From: Qipengyuania_C sp046254955
Lineage (GTDB): Bacteria; Pseudomonadota; Alphaproteobacteria; Sphingomonadales; Sphingomonadaceae
Direction of reading: 5' to 3'
DNA length: 64,000 bases
Assembly: GCF_046254955.1 (NCBI RefSeq)
Contig: NZ_JBJXRG010000001.1
Location: 806,001-870,000 of the forward strand
The translations under genes and the position numbers were made by a program. Positions 25,130 through 32,749 of this stretch are shown piece after piece. The stretch's first letter is position 1. Each line of letters starts with the position of its first letter. The notes under the pieces were generated by a model that made no database searches, was not told the DNA's origin, and was given only the letters and a program-made list of their open reading frames with translations.

Positions 25130-26557
25130 CTAGCCTTCCCCATCACGCACCGCAATGGCATTCGAGCGCGAGTCGAAAGCAAGCTGAACGCAAGCGAAGG
25201 CAAACAGCAGTGACAGTGTCGGAACCCTCAAAGGGTAATCGACCGAACTTGCGACCGCGAAGGCTGCCAGTGTCCCAGCCGACGCCAGCCCGTATGGCCG
25301 CAACGACTTTCGCGAACTGGAAACTACCTGGAAGGAGGCAGCCATAGCCCAAACAATGAAAAGCGATAGTAGAACGCCGGCGAGCGCGCCGCCCTCCAGA
25401 ATGAACTGTAGCCAGTCGTTATGCGCTTGATTGAGATAGCTTGGCATCAGCAACTCGAGAGGTTCAACCCGGCGATACGCCAGATCGAAAGCTCCAAATC
25501 CGATACCGAATGGCAGACTATCAATCGTCATTTGTGCGACTATTGGAAGTGTTTCGCTGCGAATTGCGTCCCCACCGCCTTTCTCGACCAAGCGATCGAA
25601 AGACAGCGAGCGAGAAAATGCAATGGCCGCTACGATAATGGCTACAGCAGTTGATACCAGCAGTCCGAAGCCAATTTTTTGCATCTGAGGAGAGAAACTC
25701 TTCCTTCCCGATTTTGAGCGCTGCTGCACTGCAAAATAGACCAAGGCAAATGAAGGCAAAAGGAGTGTGCTGCCTATGATAAGGCCTGCGCGTGAACCAA
25801 TGGTCAGCAAGAAAGGAACAAAAACCAGAAGTGAGCCCAATGACAGGGTGGCAACAAATGCAAAACTGCGTCGTCCACGACTGTCGGTGGCAAACTTTGC
25901 GGCAGCCAAGAGAATCCCGATACAAACGAAAAGCGCTTGGTGATTGCGGTTGGCAAACAGCCCCACCGGCAGGCCTGGGTTTGTAATCCGGTGAAAATAT
26001 AGTCCGCGTCCGCCCGATCCAGCCAGTTGCGCCATCCCCACTATGACGCTGATCAACACAAGGACCCAGACCAAAGACCAGCCCCGCTTCCGAGATTCAT
26101 GGTCTTGGACTGCAAAAAGCAGAAGGCCTGCAAGCGGAATACTCATGCTCATCAACGCATTGGTCGCACGTGAGGGCGAGAGCGCCAATGGGAGCCATGG
26201 GGGTGTCATTTCGGCGACATGGTACATCTCCAGTATCTCGGCGCGGCCGGGTAGCTCAGACCATATGCTGGGAGGAAGTGGCAACAGCTGCAGCGCAGCT
26301 AGGCCGGACAATCCGAAGAGAAGCGCGAGGGGAATTCGAATGCTGGACAGCTGATCACGGCCAATGATCAAGACCGCATACGCTATCACAATAAAGGATA
26401 GTGGTCTTATGATAAGGGTCGCTAGGCTGTCGGCCCTCGAGCTGCCGCCCAGTAATGCAACGCCAAAGAGAAATACTGCCAAGATCCAGAAGCGCGCTCG
26501 AGGCTCTTGTGCAATCGCCCAGAATCTGCGCTTCGGGTTTTTTAGAGAGAACGACAT
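25130..26557 (-). CDS. Wzy/O-antigen ligase-family integral membrane protein (copy 2)
   Basis: A 475-residue protein with about eleven to twelve membrane segments. The periplasmic loop at about residues 340-395 includes SLPFGIGFGAFDLAYRR and SYLNQAHNDWLQFILEGG, with the His-Asn pair typical of PF04932 polymerases and ligases; NRNHQALFVCIGILL earlier is another family hallmark. Longer and unlike copy 1 at 2594-3847. Its position next to wza and wzc favours the polymerase (Wzy) role. It is preceded by the dehydratase gene (15 nt gap) and followed by wza (25 nt gap). Confidence 0.85.
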   Translation of the reverse strand: MSFSLKNPKRRFWAIAQEPRARFWILAVFLFGVALLGGSSRADSLATLIIRPLSFIVIAYAVLIIGRDQLSSIRIPLALLFGLSGLAALQLLPLPPSIWSELPGRAEILEMYHVAEMTPPWLPLALSPSRATNALMSMSIPLAGLLLFAVQDHESRKRGWSLVWVLVLISVIVGMAQLAGSGGRGLYFHRITNPGLPVGLFANRNHQALFVCIGILLAAAKFATDSRGRRSFAFVATLSLGSLLVFVPFLLTIGSRAGLIIGSTLLLPSFALVYFAVQQRSKSGRKSFSPQMQKIGFGLLVSTAVAIIVAAIAFSRSLSFDRLVEKGGGDAIRSETLPIVAQMTIDSLPFGIGFGAFDLAYRRVEPLELLMPSYLNQAHNDWLQFILEGGALAGVLLSLFIVWAMAASFQVVSSSRKSLRPYGLASAGTLAAFAVASSVDYPLRVPTLSLLFAFACVQLAFDSRSNAIAVRDGEG

Positions 26558-26572
26558 CAGTGAGTCCGCAAA

Positions 26573-28618
26573 TTAACGGGTGGTCGCGCCTTCTCGTTTC
26601 TCCGAAGCCGCCAAGTTCGCCTCAGCGCTATACTCGGGAACAAGTTGGCGCAACACCCCGACTGCATCGTCCCGTGAGCCCGCAGCACAAAATCCCAGCA
26701 GTCTATCAAGTTTTTCATCCAGCACATTGCGCGGGTAATAGGTTTCATGAGCCCGCATTATTCGCGGATGCTTTGTCTTTTGTGCGTCGGCATCAATGAG
26801 CAGCTCTTCAAAGAGCTTCTCGCCTGAACGCAAGCCAACTTCCCTTATTTCAATGTCACCTTCTGGATTGTTCTCATCTCTAACCTGCAAGCCAGATAGA
26901 TTGATCATCGTGCGCGCCAAATCGGCGATCAGGACTGGTTCCCCCATATCAAGCAGGTAGACCTCGCCACCCTCGGCCATACCACCCGCCTGAATCACCA
27001 ATTGGGCAGCCTCAGGAATAGTCATGAAGTAGCGTGTAACGTTCTTATGCGTGACTGTTACGGGTCCTCCGTCACTTATCTGGGCCTGAAAACGCGGTAC
27101 AACTGAGCCACTAGACCCTAGGACGTTGCCAAAACGGACCATTGCGAAACAAGTCGGCCCTTCCTCGGCTGCCATCGCTTGAAGCACCAATTCACAGACC
27201 CTTTTTGACGCACCCATTATATTCGTTGGTCGGACAGCCTTGTCCGTGCTGATCAGTATGAATCTTTCCGTACCAAACTTCCGAGCCGCCGTGACCAAGT
27301 GTCTAGTCGACAAGATGTTGTTTTTCATTCCCGAGATTGCATTCGATTCGACCAAGGGAACGTGTTTGTAAGCTGCTGCATGGAAGATAGTGTGAGGTCT
27401 ATGCAGACCCACCATCCTCTCGACTGCTTTCTCGTCGATTAGCGTTTCAAGCTCCGCTATTACTTCGATTGCTTCGCTGGCATCCGAATTCTCACGCAGC
27501 TCGGTTTCGATCTCGTATAAAGCGTGCTCGGTCATCTCGACCAGAATTAGCTGCGTGGGACGCATGGCAATAATTTGCCGGCTGAGCTCACTACCAATCG
27601 ACCCTCCTGCGCCCGTGACCATAACGGTCTTGCCTACGACAGCCTTTGCCAATAGCAGCTCGTTCGGCTTCACAGGATCCCTGCCCAGCAGATCCTCGAC
27701 CCTCACTTCGCGCAAATCGCGAAGGCTTACCTGACCATCGACAAGTTCATGAAGCTCGGGAAGCGTTTGGACTTCGACAAGATGATTGCGCAACTCGTTG
27801 ACGATCTCAGCGCGGCGTGCTCGCGAGGCTTGCGGCATTGCTAAGAGGATGGTGTCGATGACCGTGGTTTCCAATAGTGCTCCTAACCGGGCGCTGTCAT
27901 AAATTGGCAGGCCATCGAGCTTTTGCCCATCAAGCCGAGGGTCGTCATCAAGGAAGCCAACGATGTTCAACCTTGAGTCGTGACGAGAAGATAAGGCAAG
28001 CTGTTGGCCCGCCGCCCCTGCGCCATAAACAAGTACTCTTCGCGTCGTTCCGATTCGCCCCTCGGCTCCCAGAACGTCTATGAACAGGTATCGCACTGCT
28101 ATGCGCCCGAACGCGACCATGCCAAAAAATATCATTGGTTGAAGAATCGCTATTGTTCGGGGAATGTCCTTCACACCCCAGAGCAAGAATACTGCAATCA
28201 ATGGGAGGCTATAGACAATGAAGGCCCATCCCAGATGCATGACGGTTCCGCCACCGGAGTAGCGAAATATGTTCTTATAAACACCGAGTATTCCGAAAAC
28301 CGCTGTGAAACACACGAATGCAGCTGCGAAAAATAGAAGTGGTGGCTCGAGTGGAAAAGCAAGAGCGCCTACGCGGAGGGAAAATGCGAGGATTGTGGCG
28401 AGAAAACACATTGCCGTGTCGAGAACGAAAACGATTAAACGCTTACGAGAGCGATCGAGTGCAAGCAAATTGAGTAAGATGGCAGAAAACCTTGGCGCAA
28501 GTTTCCTGGACAAATCTGATTCAGTTTTGCCTAGCGGCCCAACCTTGGTGCGATTTTCCAATTTAGAACTTTCGAAACAAGTTTCTTCATTCGCGAACCA
28601 CCGCACGTCTGACCACAT
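26573..28618 (-). CDS. PglF/CapD/WbpM-type membrane UDP-GlcNAc 4,6-dehydratase
   Basis: Makes UDP-2-acetamido-2,6-dideoxy-4-keto-glucose, retaining C5. The 681-residue protein has four membrane segments in the first 190 residues, a CoA-binding-like Rossmann domain (VLVYGAGAAGQQLALSSR), and the SDR domain with GxxGxxG in VMVTGAGGSIGSELSRQI, FHAAAYKHVPLVE, and ILISTDKAVRPTNIMGASKR. The last contains Met-x3-Lys where classical SDRs have Tyr-x3-Lys, as in PglF and WbpM. C5 retention points to the legionaminic/bacillosamine branch rather than pseudaminic acid. It is the first gene of the locus, so the promoter should lie upstream between it and the divergent epimerase. The ATG at 28618 may be somewhat too early. 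Confidence 0.92.
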   Translation of the reverse strand: MWSDVRWFANEETCFESSKLENRTKVGPLGKTESDLSRKLAPRFSAILLNLLALDRSRKRLIVFVLDTAMCFLATILAFSLRVGALAFPLEPPLLFFAAAFVCFTAVFGILGVYKNIFRYSGGGTVMHLGWAFIVYSLPLIAVFLLWGVKDIPRTIAILQPMIFFGMVAFGRIAVRYLFIDVLGAEGRIGTTRRVLVYGAGAAGQQLALSSRHDSRLNIVGFLDDDPRLDGQKLDGLPIYDSARLGALLETTVIDTILLAMPQASRARRAEIVNELRNHLVEVQTLPELHELVDGQVSLRDLREVRVEDLLGRDPVKPNELLLAKAVVGKTVMVTGAGGSIGSELSRQIIAMRPTQLILVEMTEHALYEIETELRENSDASEAIEVIAELETLIDEKAVERMVGLHRPHTIFHAAAYKHVPLVESNAISGMKNNILSTRHLVTAARKFGTERFILISTDKAVRPTNIMGASKRVCELVLQAMAAEEGPTCFAMVRFGNVLGSSGSVVPRFQAQISDGGPVTVTHKNVTRYFMTIPEAAQLVIQAGGMAEGGEVYLLDMGEPVLIADLARTMINLSGLQVRDENNPEGDIEIREVGLRSGEKLFEELLIDADAQKTKHPRIMRAHETYYPRNVLDEKLDRLLGFCAAGSRDDAVGVLRQLVPEYSAEANLAASEKREGATTR

Positions 28619-28731
28619 TCCCTATTGCACATGGCCGCATCAATTCAAGTCTACAATTGAGTGAAGTTGACTGGAACGGAGAATGGGGCCTTGCTAGAAA
28701 TCCCGACTCTCTCACAAATCGGAAGCACGTT

Positions 28732-29733
28732 TTGACCACACTCATCACCGGCGCGGCAGGCTTCATCGGCTCTGCAGTAGCGCGAGCACTCCTTGCACGC
28801 GGGGACGCAGTCGTCGGCATCGATAATTTCGAGCCGTACTATGATGTTGCGCTGAAACACGCGCGCGTGCGTGACATCGAAGTATCGGCCCGGCAGGGCA
28901 CGTTTCAGCTTGTTCAATGCGATTTTGCCGATCCCGAGGCTCTCGCCCAGACTATTTCCGGTCATAAGATCGCCCGCATCGTCCATCTCGGCGCACAGCC
29001 GGGTGTACGCTACAGCATTGAGAACCCCCACGCTTATGCGCGCGCCAATCTGCTGGGTCACCTTAATATCCTAGAGCTCGCGCGCCAGCTTGAAATCGAG
29101 CACCTGGTCTACGCCAGCTCCTCCTCCGTCTACGGCGGAAACGAGAAGCTACCCTTCTCGGTCGATGATCGCTCCGACCACCCGGTTTCGCTCTACGCAG
29201 CGACCAAGAGAGCCGACGAACTGATGAGCGAATCCTACGCGCACCTCTACCGCATCCCTATGACGGGATTGAGGTTCTTCACCGTGTATGGCCCCTGGGG
29301 CAGGCCCGACATGATGCCTTGGATCTTCACGAGCAAGATTCTTGCCGGCGAACCGATCCAGGTGTTTAACCACGGCAAGATGCGCCGCGACTTCACTTTC
29401 ATCGACGATATTGTCGCTGGAGTGACCGCCTGCCTAGACAGTTCACCGCAGGACAATGGCGAAAAGAAACCGGGCGGCAGCCACGCGCCCCATGCGCTCT
29501 ACAATATCGGCAACAACCGCGCCGAGGAACTCATGAAAGTCGTCGGCATTATCGAGCAGGCCTGCGGACGAAAGGCCGAGATCGAGCTGCTACCTATGCA
29601 GCCCGGGGATGTGACCCAGACTTACGCCGATATTGATGCGATCAGGAACGACCTTGGATACGAGCCCACGACGCCGGTAGAAGTCGGTTTTCCGAATTTC
29701 GTCGAATGGTATCGCGCCTATCACGATATCTGA
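28732..29733 (+). CDS. UDP-glucuronate 4-epimerase-type SDR (UDP-GalA forming)
   Basis: Extended SDR of 333 residues. TLITGAAGFIGSAVARALL starts at the N-terminus, with IDNFEPYYDVALKHAR, the GAQPGVRYSIENPHAY segment, the catalytic pair Tyr-x3-Lys in SLYAATKRAD, and FFTVYGPWGRPDM, all characteristic of UDP-glucuronate 4-epimerases rather than GalE. Start: no ATG fits. TTG at 28732 places the fold at residue 1 and has GGAAG six bases upstream; a TTG at 28657 would add 25 residues without a visible ribosome site. It is divergent from the glycan locus and ends 13 nt inside the 3' end of wecB on the other strand. It may supply galacturonate to the polymer. Confidence 0.88.
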   Translation: MTTLITGAAGFIGSAVARALLARGDAVVGIDNFEPYYDVALKHARVRDIEVSARQGTFQLVQCDFADPEALAQTISGHKIARIVHLGAQPGVRYSIENPHAYARANLLGHLNILELARQLEIEHLVYASSSSVYGGNEKLPFSVDDRSDHPVSLYAATKRADELMSESYAHLYRIPMTGLRFFTVYGPWGRPDMMPWIFTSKILAGEPIQVFNHGKMRRDFTFIDDIVAGVTACLDSSPQDNGEKKPGGSHAPHALYNIGNNRAEELMKVVGIIEQACGRKAEIELLPMQPGDVTQTYADIDAIRNDLGYEPTTPVEVGFPNFVEWYRAYHDI

Positions 29734-30875
29734 CGGATCGAATGGCTGATCCGGTCCCTCGCCAGCACCTGCACAATCCGCTCCGCCGCCCTACCATCAC
29801 CATACGGGTTATGCGCATTTGCCATGCTGCGATGCGCCCCGGTATCGTCTAGTAGACGCGAAGCTTCGGTGACAATCCGCGCGGGATCGGTCCCGACCAG
29901 CCGCGCGGTTCCCGCAGCGATCCCCTCTGGCCTTTCGGTCGCTTTACGCATGACCAGCACCGGTGTACCAAGCGCAGGCGCTTCTTCTTGAACTCCGCCG
30001 CTGTCGCTCAGCATGAAGTGGCTTACATCCATCAGGCGAATGAAGTCCGGATAGCCAAGCGGCTCCATGAGATGGATGCGTGCCCTCTCTTCCAGAGCCG
30101 CGCGCATGGGGCCGGACACTTGCGGATTGGGGTGGAGCGGAAAGGCAATCAGCACATCCTTGCGTGCAGCGATGGCCTGCAGCGCAGCGGCAATCCGCGC
30201 GATCCCGCCCTCCAGATTCTCGCGGCGATGACAAGTGACCCCGATGATCCGCCTGCCTGCGGCCAGCTTTTCCAGCTCCCCGGCTGTACCCGCCAACTGC
30301 GGTTCGCACCGCAGACGATCGCGCATCCAGTAGAGGGCATCGATTACCGTATTCCCCGTGACCCGTATCCGCTCGGCAGGGACGTTTTCCGCCAACAGGT
30401 CTTCGCGCGCTCTGGCCGTCGGGGCAAAGTGATAATGCGCGAGTGCTGCAATCGCCTTGCGGTTGAATTCCTCCGGCCATGGCTGATCGAGGTTGCCGCT
30501 ACGCAACCCGGCTTCCACATGCGCGACCGGTATCCTGCGATAATGCGCAGCCATCGCGGCGCCGAATGCCGTGCCCGTATCACCCTGCACCAGAACAAGA
30601 TCGGGGGACTCCGCCTGCAAAATCGGATCAATCGCAGCAAGAAAGCGAGAGGTGAATATGTTCAGGTACTCGCCCTCGCGCATCAGGCGCAGGTCATGAT
30701 CGGGAGCAATGTCCATCAGTTCCAACACCTGCTTAAGCATGCCGCGATGCTGTCCGCTTACGCAGACGCGGGAAACGAAGCGCGGATCACGTTCGAGCCT
30801 GTGCAGCAGCGGGAAAAGCTTGATGGCTTCAGGCCGTGTGCCGAAAACCGTCAGTACCTTGAGGCGCGCCCGCAT
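29721..30875 (-). CDS. wecB: Non-hydrolysing UDP-N-acetylglucosamine 2-epimerase
   Basis: Interconverts UDP-GlcNAc and UDP-ManNAc. The 384-residue protein starts LKVLTVFGTRPEAIKLFPLL, the WecB signature (compare the SGSRADFG start of neuC in the same window), followed by VLVQGDTGTAFGAAMAAHY, VAHVEAGLRSGNLDQPWPEE, VTCHRRENLEGGI and LSDSGGVQEEAPALGTPVLV. Two 2-epimerases of different mechanism therefore flank the locus. UDP-ManNAc may enter another surface glycan or the same one; no UDP-ManNAc dehydrogenase is seen here. Convergent with the epimerase gene. Confidence 0.93.
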   Translation of the reverse strand: MRARLKVLTVFGTRPEAIKLFPLLHRLERDPRFVSRVCVSGQHRGMLKQVLELMDIAPDHDLRLMREGEYLNIFTSRFLAAIDPILQAESPDLVLVQGDTGTAFGAAMAAHYRRIPVAHVEAGLRSGNLDQPWPEEFNRKAIAALAHYHFAPTARAREDLLAENVPAERIRVTGNTVIDALYWMRDRLRCEPQLAGTAGELEKLAAGRRIIGVTCHRRENLEGGIARIAAALQAIAARKDVLIAFPLHPNPQVSGPMRAALEERARIHLMEPLGYPDFIRLMDVSHFMLSDSGGVQEEAPALGTPVLVMRKATERPEGIAAGTARLVGTDPARIVTEASRLLDDTGAHRSMANAHNPYGDGRAAERIVQVLARDRISHSIRQIS

Positions 30876-30969
30876 GCATCCCGTGTGCCCTGCGCTCGGC
30901 TCCCGAGCCAGCGAGAAATGCTGGAATTACAGTCTTGTAATGAAGATTGTGCCAGACGGCACAGGCTGC

Positions 30970-31647
30970 CTACTCGGTCCCGATACTGGCCGGAGCCTGC
31001 GAATCGATGGGCAGCGGCTCCTCGTCGCCATCATCGAAAGCTGTGTCCTTCGACGGCTCTGCCGGCGGCATTCTGGCGGGATCGTCGATACCAGGAGGCG
31101 GAGGGCTTGGATCGACTGCCTCACCTGGCACTGGGCCTGCCCGTTCGCGTTCGAGCCTTTCCATGTAGGCCTTCTCGAGTTGTTCGACGCGCGCCTGCTC
31201 GTCTGCCGCTTCCTGATCGATCGTCGAGAGGCGTTCCTGCCGCGCCTCTTCGATCAGCTGGCCAAAGCGCACATCGGAACCCTCTTCGCGGGCTCGGTAC
31301 GCGGCATCGATCATTTTCTGGGTGCAGCCCGCTTCGCCGCCTGCGCCTGTTGGGGAGCACGACATCACTCCAAAATCGCCGGCCGTCTCGTATCGCTCGA
31401 CCCGCTCGGTCCATGACTGGTTGAGCGGCGACGAGCTCGTACGCAGCCGCTCGGGGATGCGATAGCGTTCGCTTTCGGCCTTGCGCGCACAGACAGTGAT
31501 CTCGCCTTCGGTCGAGGGCGGGCATTCGTCATCGCCATAGATGATGACCATATTGACCCGGTCACCCGCCTCATCTTGGGCCGCTAAGGGCGCAGCGCCC
31601 ATGGTAGCCACAGATGCCAAGGCAAGGACGGAGAAATGGCGGATCAT
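30970..31647 (-). CDS. Predicted periplasmic protein of unknown function, Pro/Glu-rich tail
   Basis: A 225-residue protein with a clean Sec signal peptide (FSVLALASVATMGAAPLAAQ, cleavage probably after AAQ at about residue 22). The mature part has IYGDDECPPSTEGEITVCAR and MSCSPTGAGGEAGCTQ, giving four cysteines that could form disulfides, a charged helical segment (about residues 120-170) and a disordered tail rich in Pro, Asp and Glu. Start at 31647 matches the signal peptide; an in-frame extension to 31773 does not look coding. I recognise no family. It lies between wecB and coq7 on the same strand, 89 nt after coq7. Confidence 0.7.
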   Translation of the reverse strand: MIRHFSVLALASVATMGAAPLAAQDEAGDRVNMVIIYGDDECPPSTEGEITVCARKAESERYRIPERLRTSSSPLNQSWTERVERYETAGDFGVMSCSPTGAGGEAGCTQKMIDAAYRAREEGSDVRFGQLIEEARQERLSTIDQEAADEQARVEQLEKAYMERLERERAGPVPGEAVDPSPPPPGIDDPARMPPAEPSKDTAFDDGDEEPLPIDSQAPASIGTE

Positions 31648-31736
31648 GGTTCGAACCTCTTGATGCGATTGTTGCGACCTATCTAGGCACTTTACCGACT
31701 GAATACCATGTGAAGCAGGAAAACATCGCAGCCGGT

Positions 31737-32276
31737 CTAGATACGTTCGGCCAGTTTGATCGCCGCGCGGCAACCCAGTCTTATCGCTCCGGAGAGCAGC
31801 GGATAGGCCGGGGCCTTTTCTGCCCCTGCGGCAATCGCAGCATCGCGGTGTTCGCGCTCGTCTTCGCGAAACTCGGCAATCATCCCGGCGAGCTCCGGAT
31901 CATCGCCGGCACTCTCGAGCTCGTCGAGTTGCTCCGAATAATGCCGGTCGATCTCTTCCTCGACCGCCGCGGTACAAGCCATTGCTGCCTCTGGCCCGAG
32001 CAATGCCGTGCCCGCTCCAAGCGCATACCCGGCCACCGACCAGAAAGGCTGGAGGATAGTGGGGCGCACGCCGCGTTCGGCCATCAGCGCATCGAAACGC
32101 TCACGGTGGCCCTCTTCCTGACGCGCCATTTCGGCGATTTCGCCCGAATGCGGCCCGCGCGTGCCCATCACGGCAAGTTGGCCCTCGTATATGCGCGTCG
32201 CCCCGAACTCACCGGCCTGGTCGACCCGGATCATGCGTTCGCGTGAGGTGCGTTTTGCTTGCAATTTAGCGGTCAT
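31737..32276 (-). CDS. coq7: 2-polyprenyl-3-methyl-6-methoxybenzoquinone (demethoxyubiquinone) hydroxylase COQ7
   Basis: Di-iron monooxygenase, penultimate hydroxylation of ubiquinone synthesis, membrane-associated. The 179-residue protein has the ferritin-like ligands: Glu in RVDQAGEFGA, Glu and His in RQEEGHRERF, Glu in VEEEIDRHY and Glu/His in REDEREHRDA. The start at 32276 overlaps the dsbB stop by 4 nt (ATGA); a longer frame to 32477 is inside dsbB. The length is usual for bacterial COQ7. Confidence 0.95.
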   Translation of the reverse strand: MTAKLQAKRTSRERMIRVDQAGEFGATRIYEGQLAVMGTRGPHSGEIAEMARQEEGHRERFDALMAERGVRPTILQPFWSVAGYALGAGTALLGPEAAMACTAAVEEEIDRHYSEQLDELESAGDDPELAGMIAEFREDEREHRDAAIAAGAEKAPAYPLLSGAIRLGCRAAIKLAERI

Positions 32277-32749
32277 GGACGCCCTTTTGCCAGAAGGGCG
32301 AGAATTGCCAAGCCCGCCAGGGTGGAGATCACGAAATTCCACGCCGCCAGCGACAGTCCAAGGAAACTCCAGGGAATCTCGTCGCAGCGAACAATTGGTG
32401 CATTGAGGATTGCTTCCAGCGCATTGCCCTCGGTTGCAGAAACAACAGTCGCGCAACCGGTCAGGCCTTCCCACCAACCCTGCTCAACGCCTGCATGAAA
32501 TGCACCGATCGCGCCCGAAACCAGGATTGCGAGTGCGGCGAGCGCGGTCCAGACGCGCTTCGGTTCAATGAAACTTGCGAGTAATGCCAGGCCAATCGCG
32601 GCATAATGCGGATAGCGCTGCCACATGCACATTTCGCAGGGATAGAGGCCGAATCCGTATTGGGAGATCAGCGCCCCTCCCAAGAGCAGGGCGGGTACGG
32701 CAAGCGCGACCTGGCGCGCCAGCCTCGTCGAATTATCAGGCGCCATCAA
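32273..32749 (-). CDS. dsbB: DsbB-family disulfide bond formation protein
   Basis: Inner-membrane protein that passes electrons from DsbA to ubiquinone. The 158-residue protein has four predicted membrane helices; the first periplasmic loop holds Cys38 and Cys41 in YPCEMCMWQRYPHY, with the family Gln-Arg after it, and the second loop has Cys99 and Cys122. It lies between ctpA and coq7; linkage with a ubiquinone gene is functionally sensible because quinone is its electron acceptor, although that may be chance. The start is adjacent to the ctpA stop (no gap). Confidence 0.9.
   Translation of the reverse strand: MMAPDNSTRLARQVALAVPALLLGGALISQYGFGLYPCEMCMWQRYPHYAAIGLALLASFIEPKRVWTALAALAILVSGAIGAFHAGVEQGWWEGLTGCATVVSATEGNALEAILNAPIVRCDEIPWSFLGLSLAAWNFVISTLAGLAILALLAKGRP

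Noticed and set aside
26573..28618. PseB-type (C5-inverting) dehydratase and hence pseudaminic acid
   Set aside because: The enzyme is the long membrane form with Met-x3-Lys, as in PglF/WbpM, which retains C5; PseB is a short soluble protein.
29988..31424. Long plus-strand open frame of 478 codons opposite wecB
   Set aside because: It is antisense to well-supported wecB and the next gene, has no family motifs, and its composition follows from the codon bias of the opposite strand.
31645..31665. tRNA T-loop-like GGTTCGAACC
   Set aside because: It is at the start codon region of a periplasmic protein gene and no acceptor or anticodon stem can be drawn around it.
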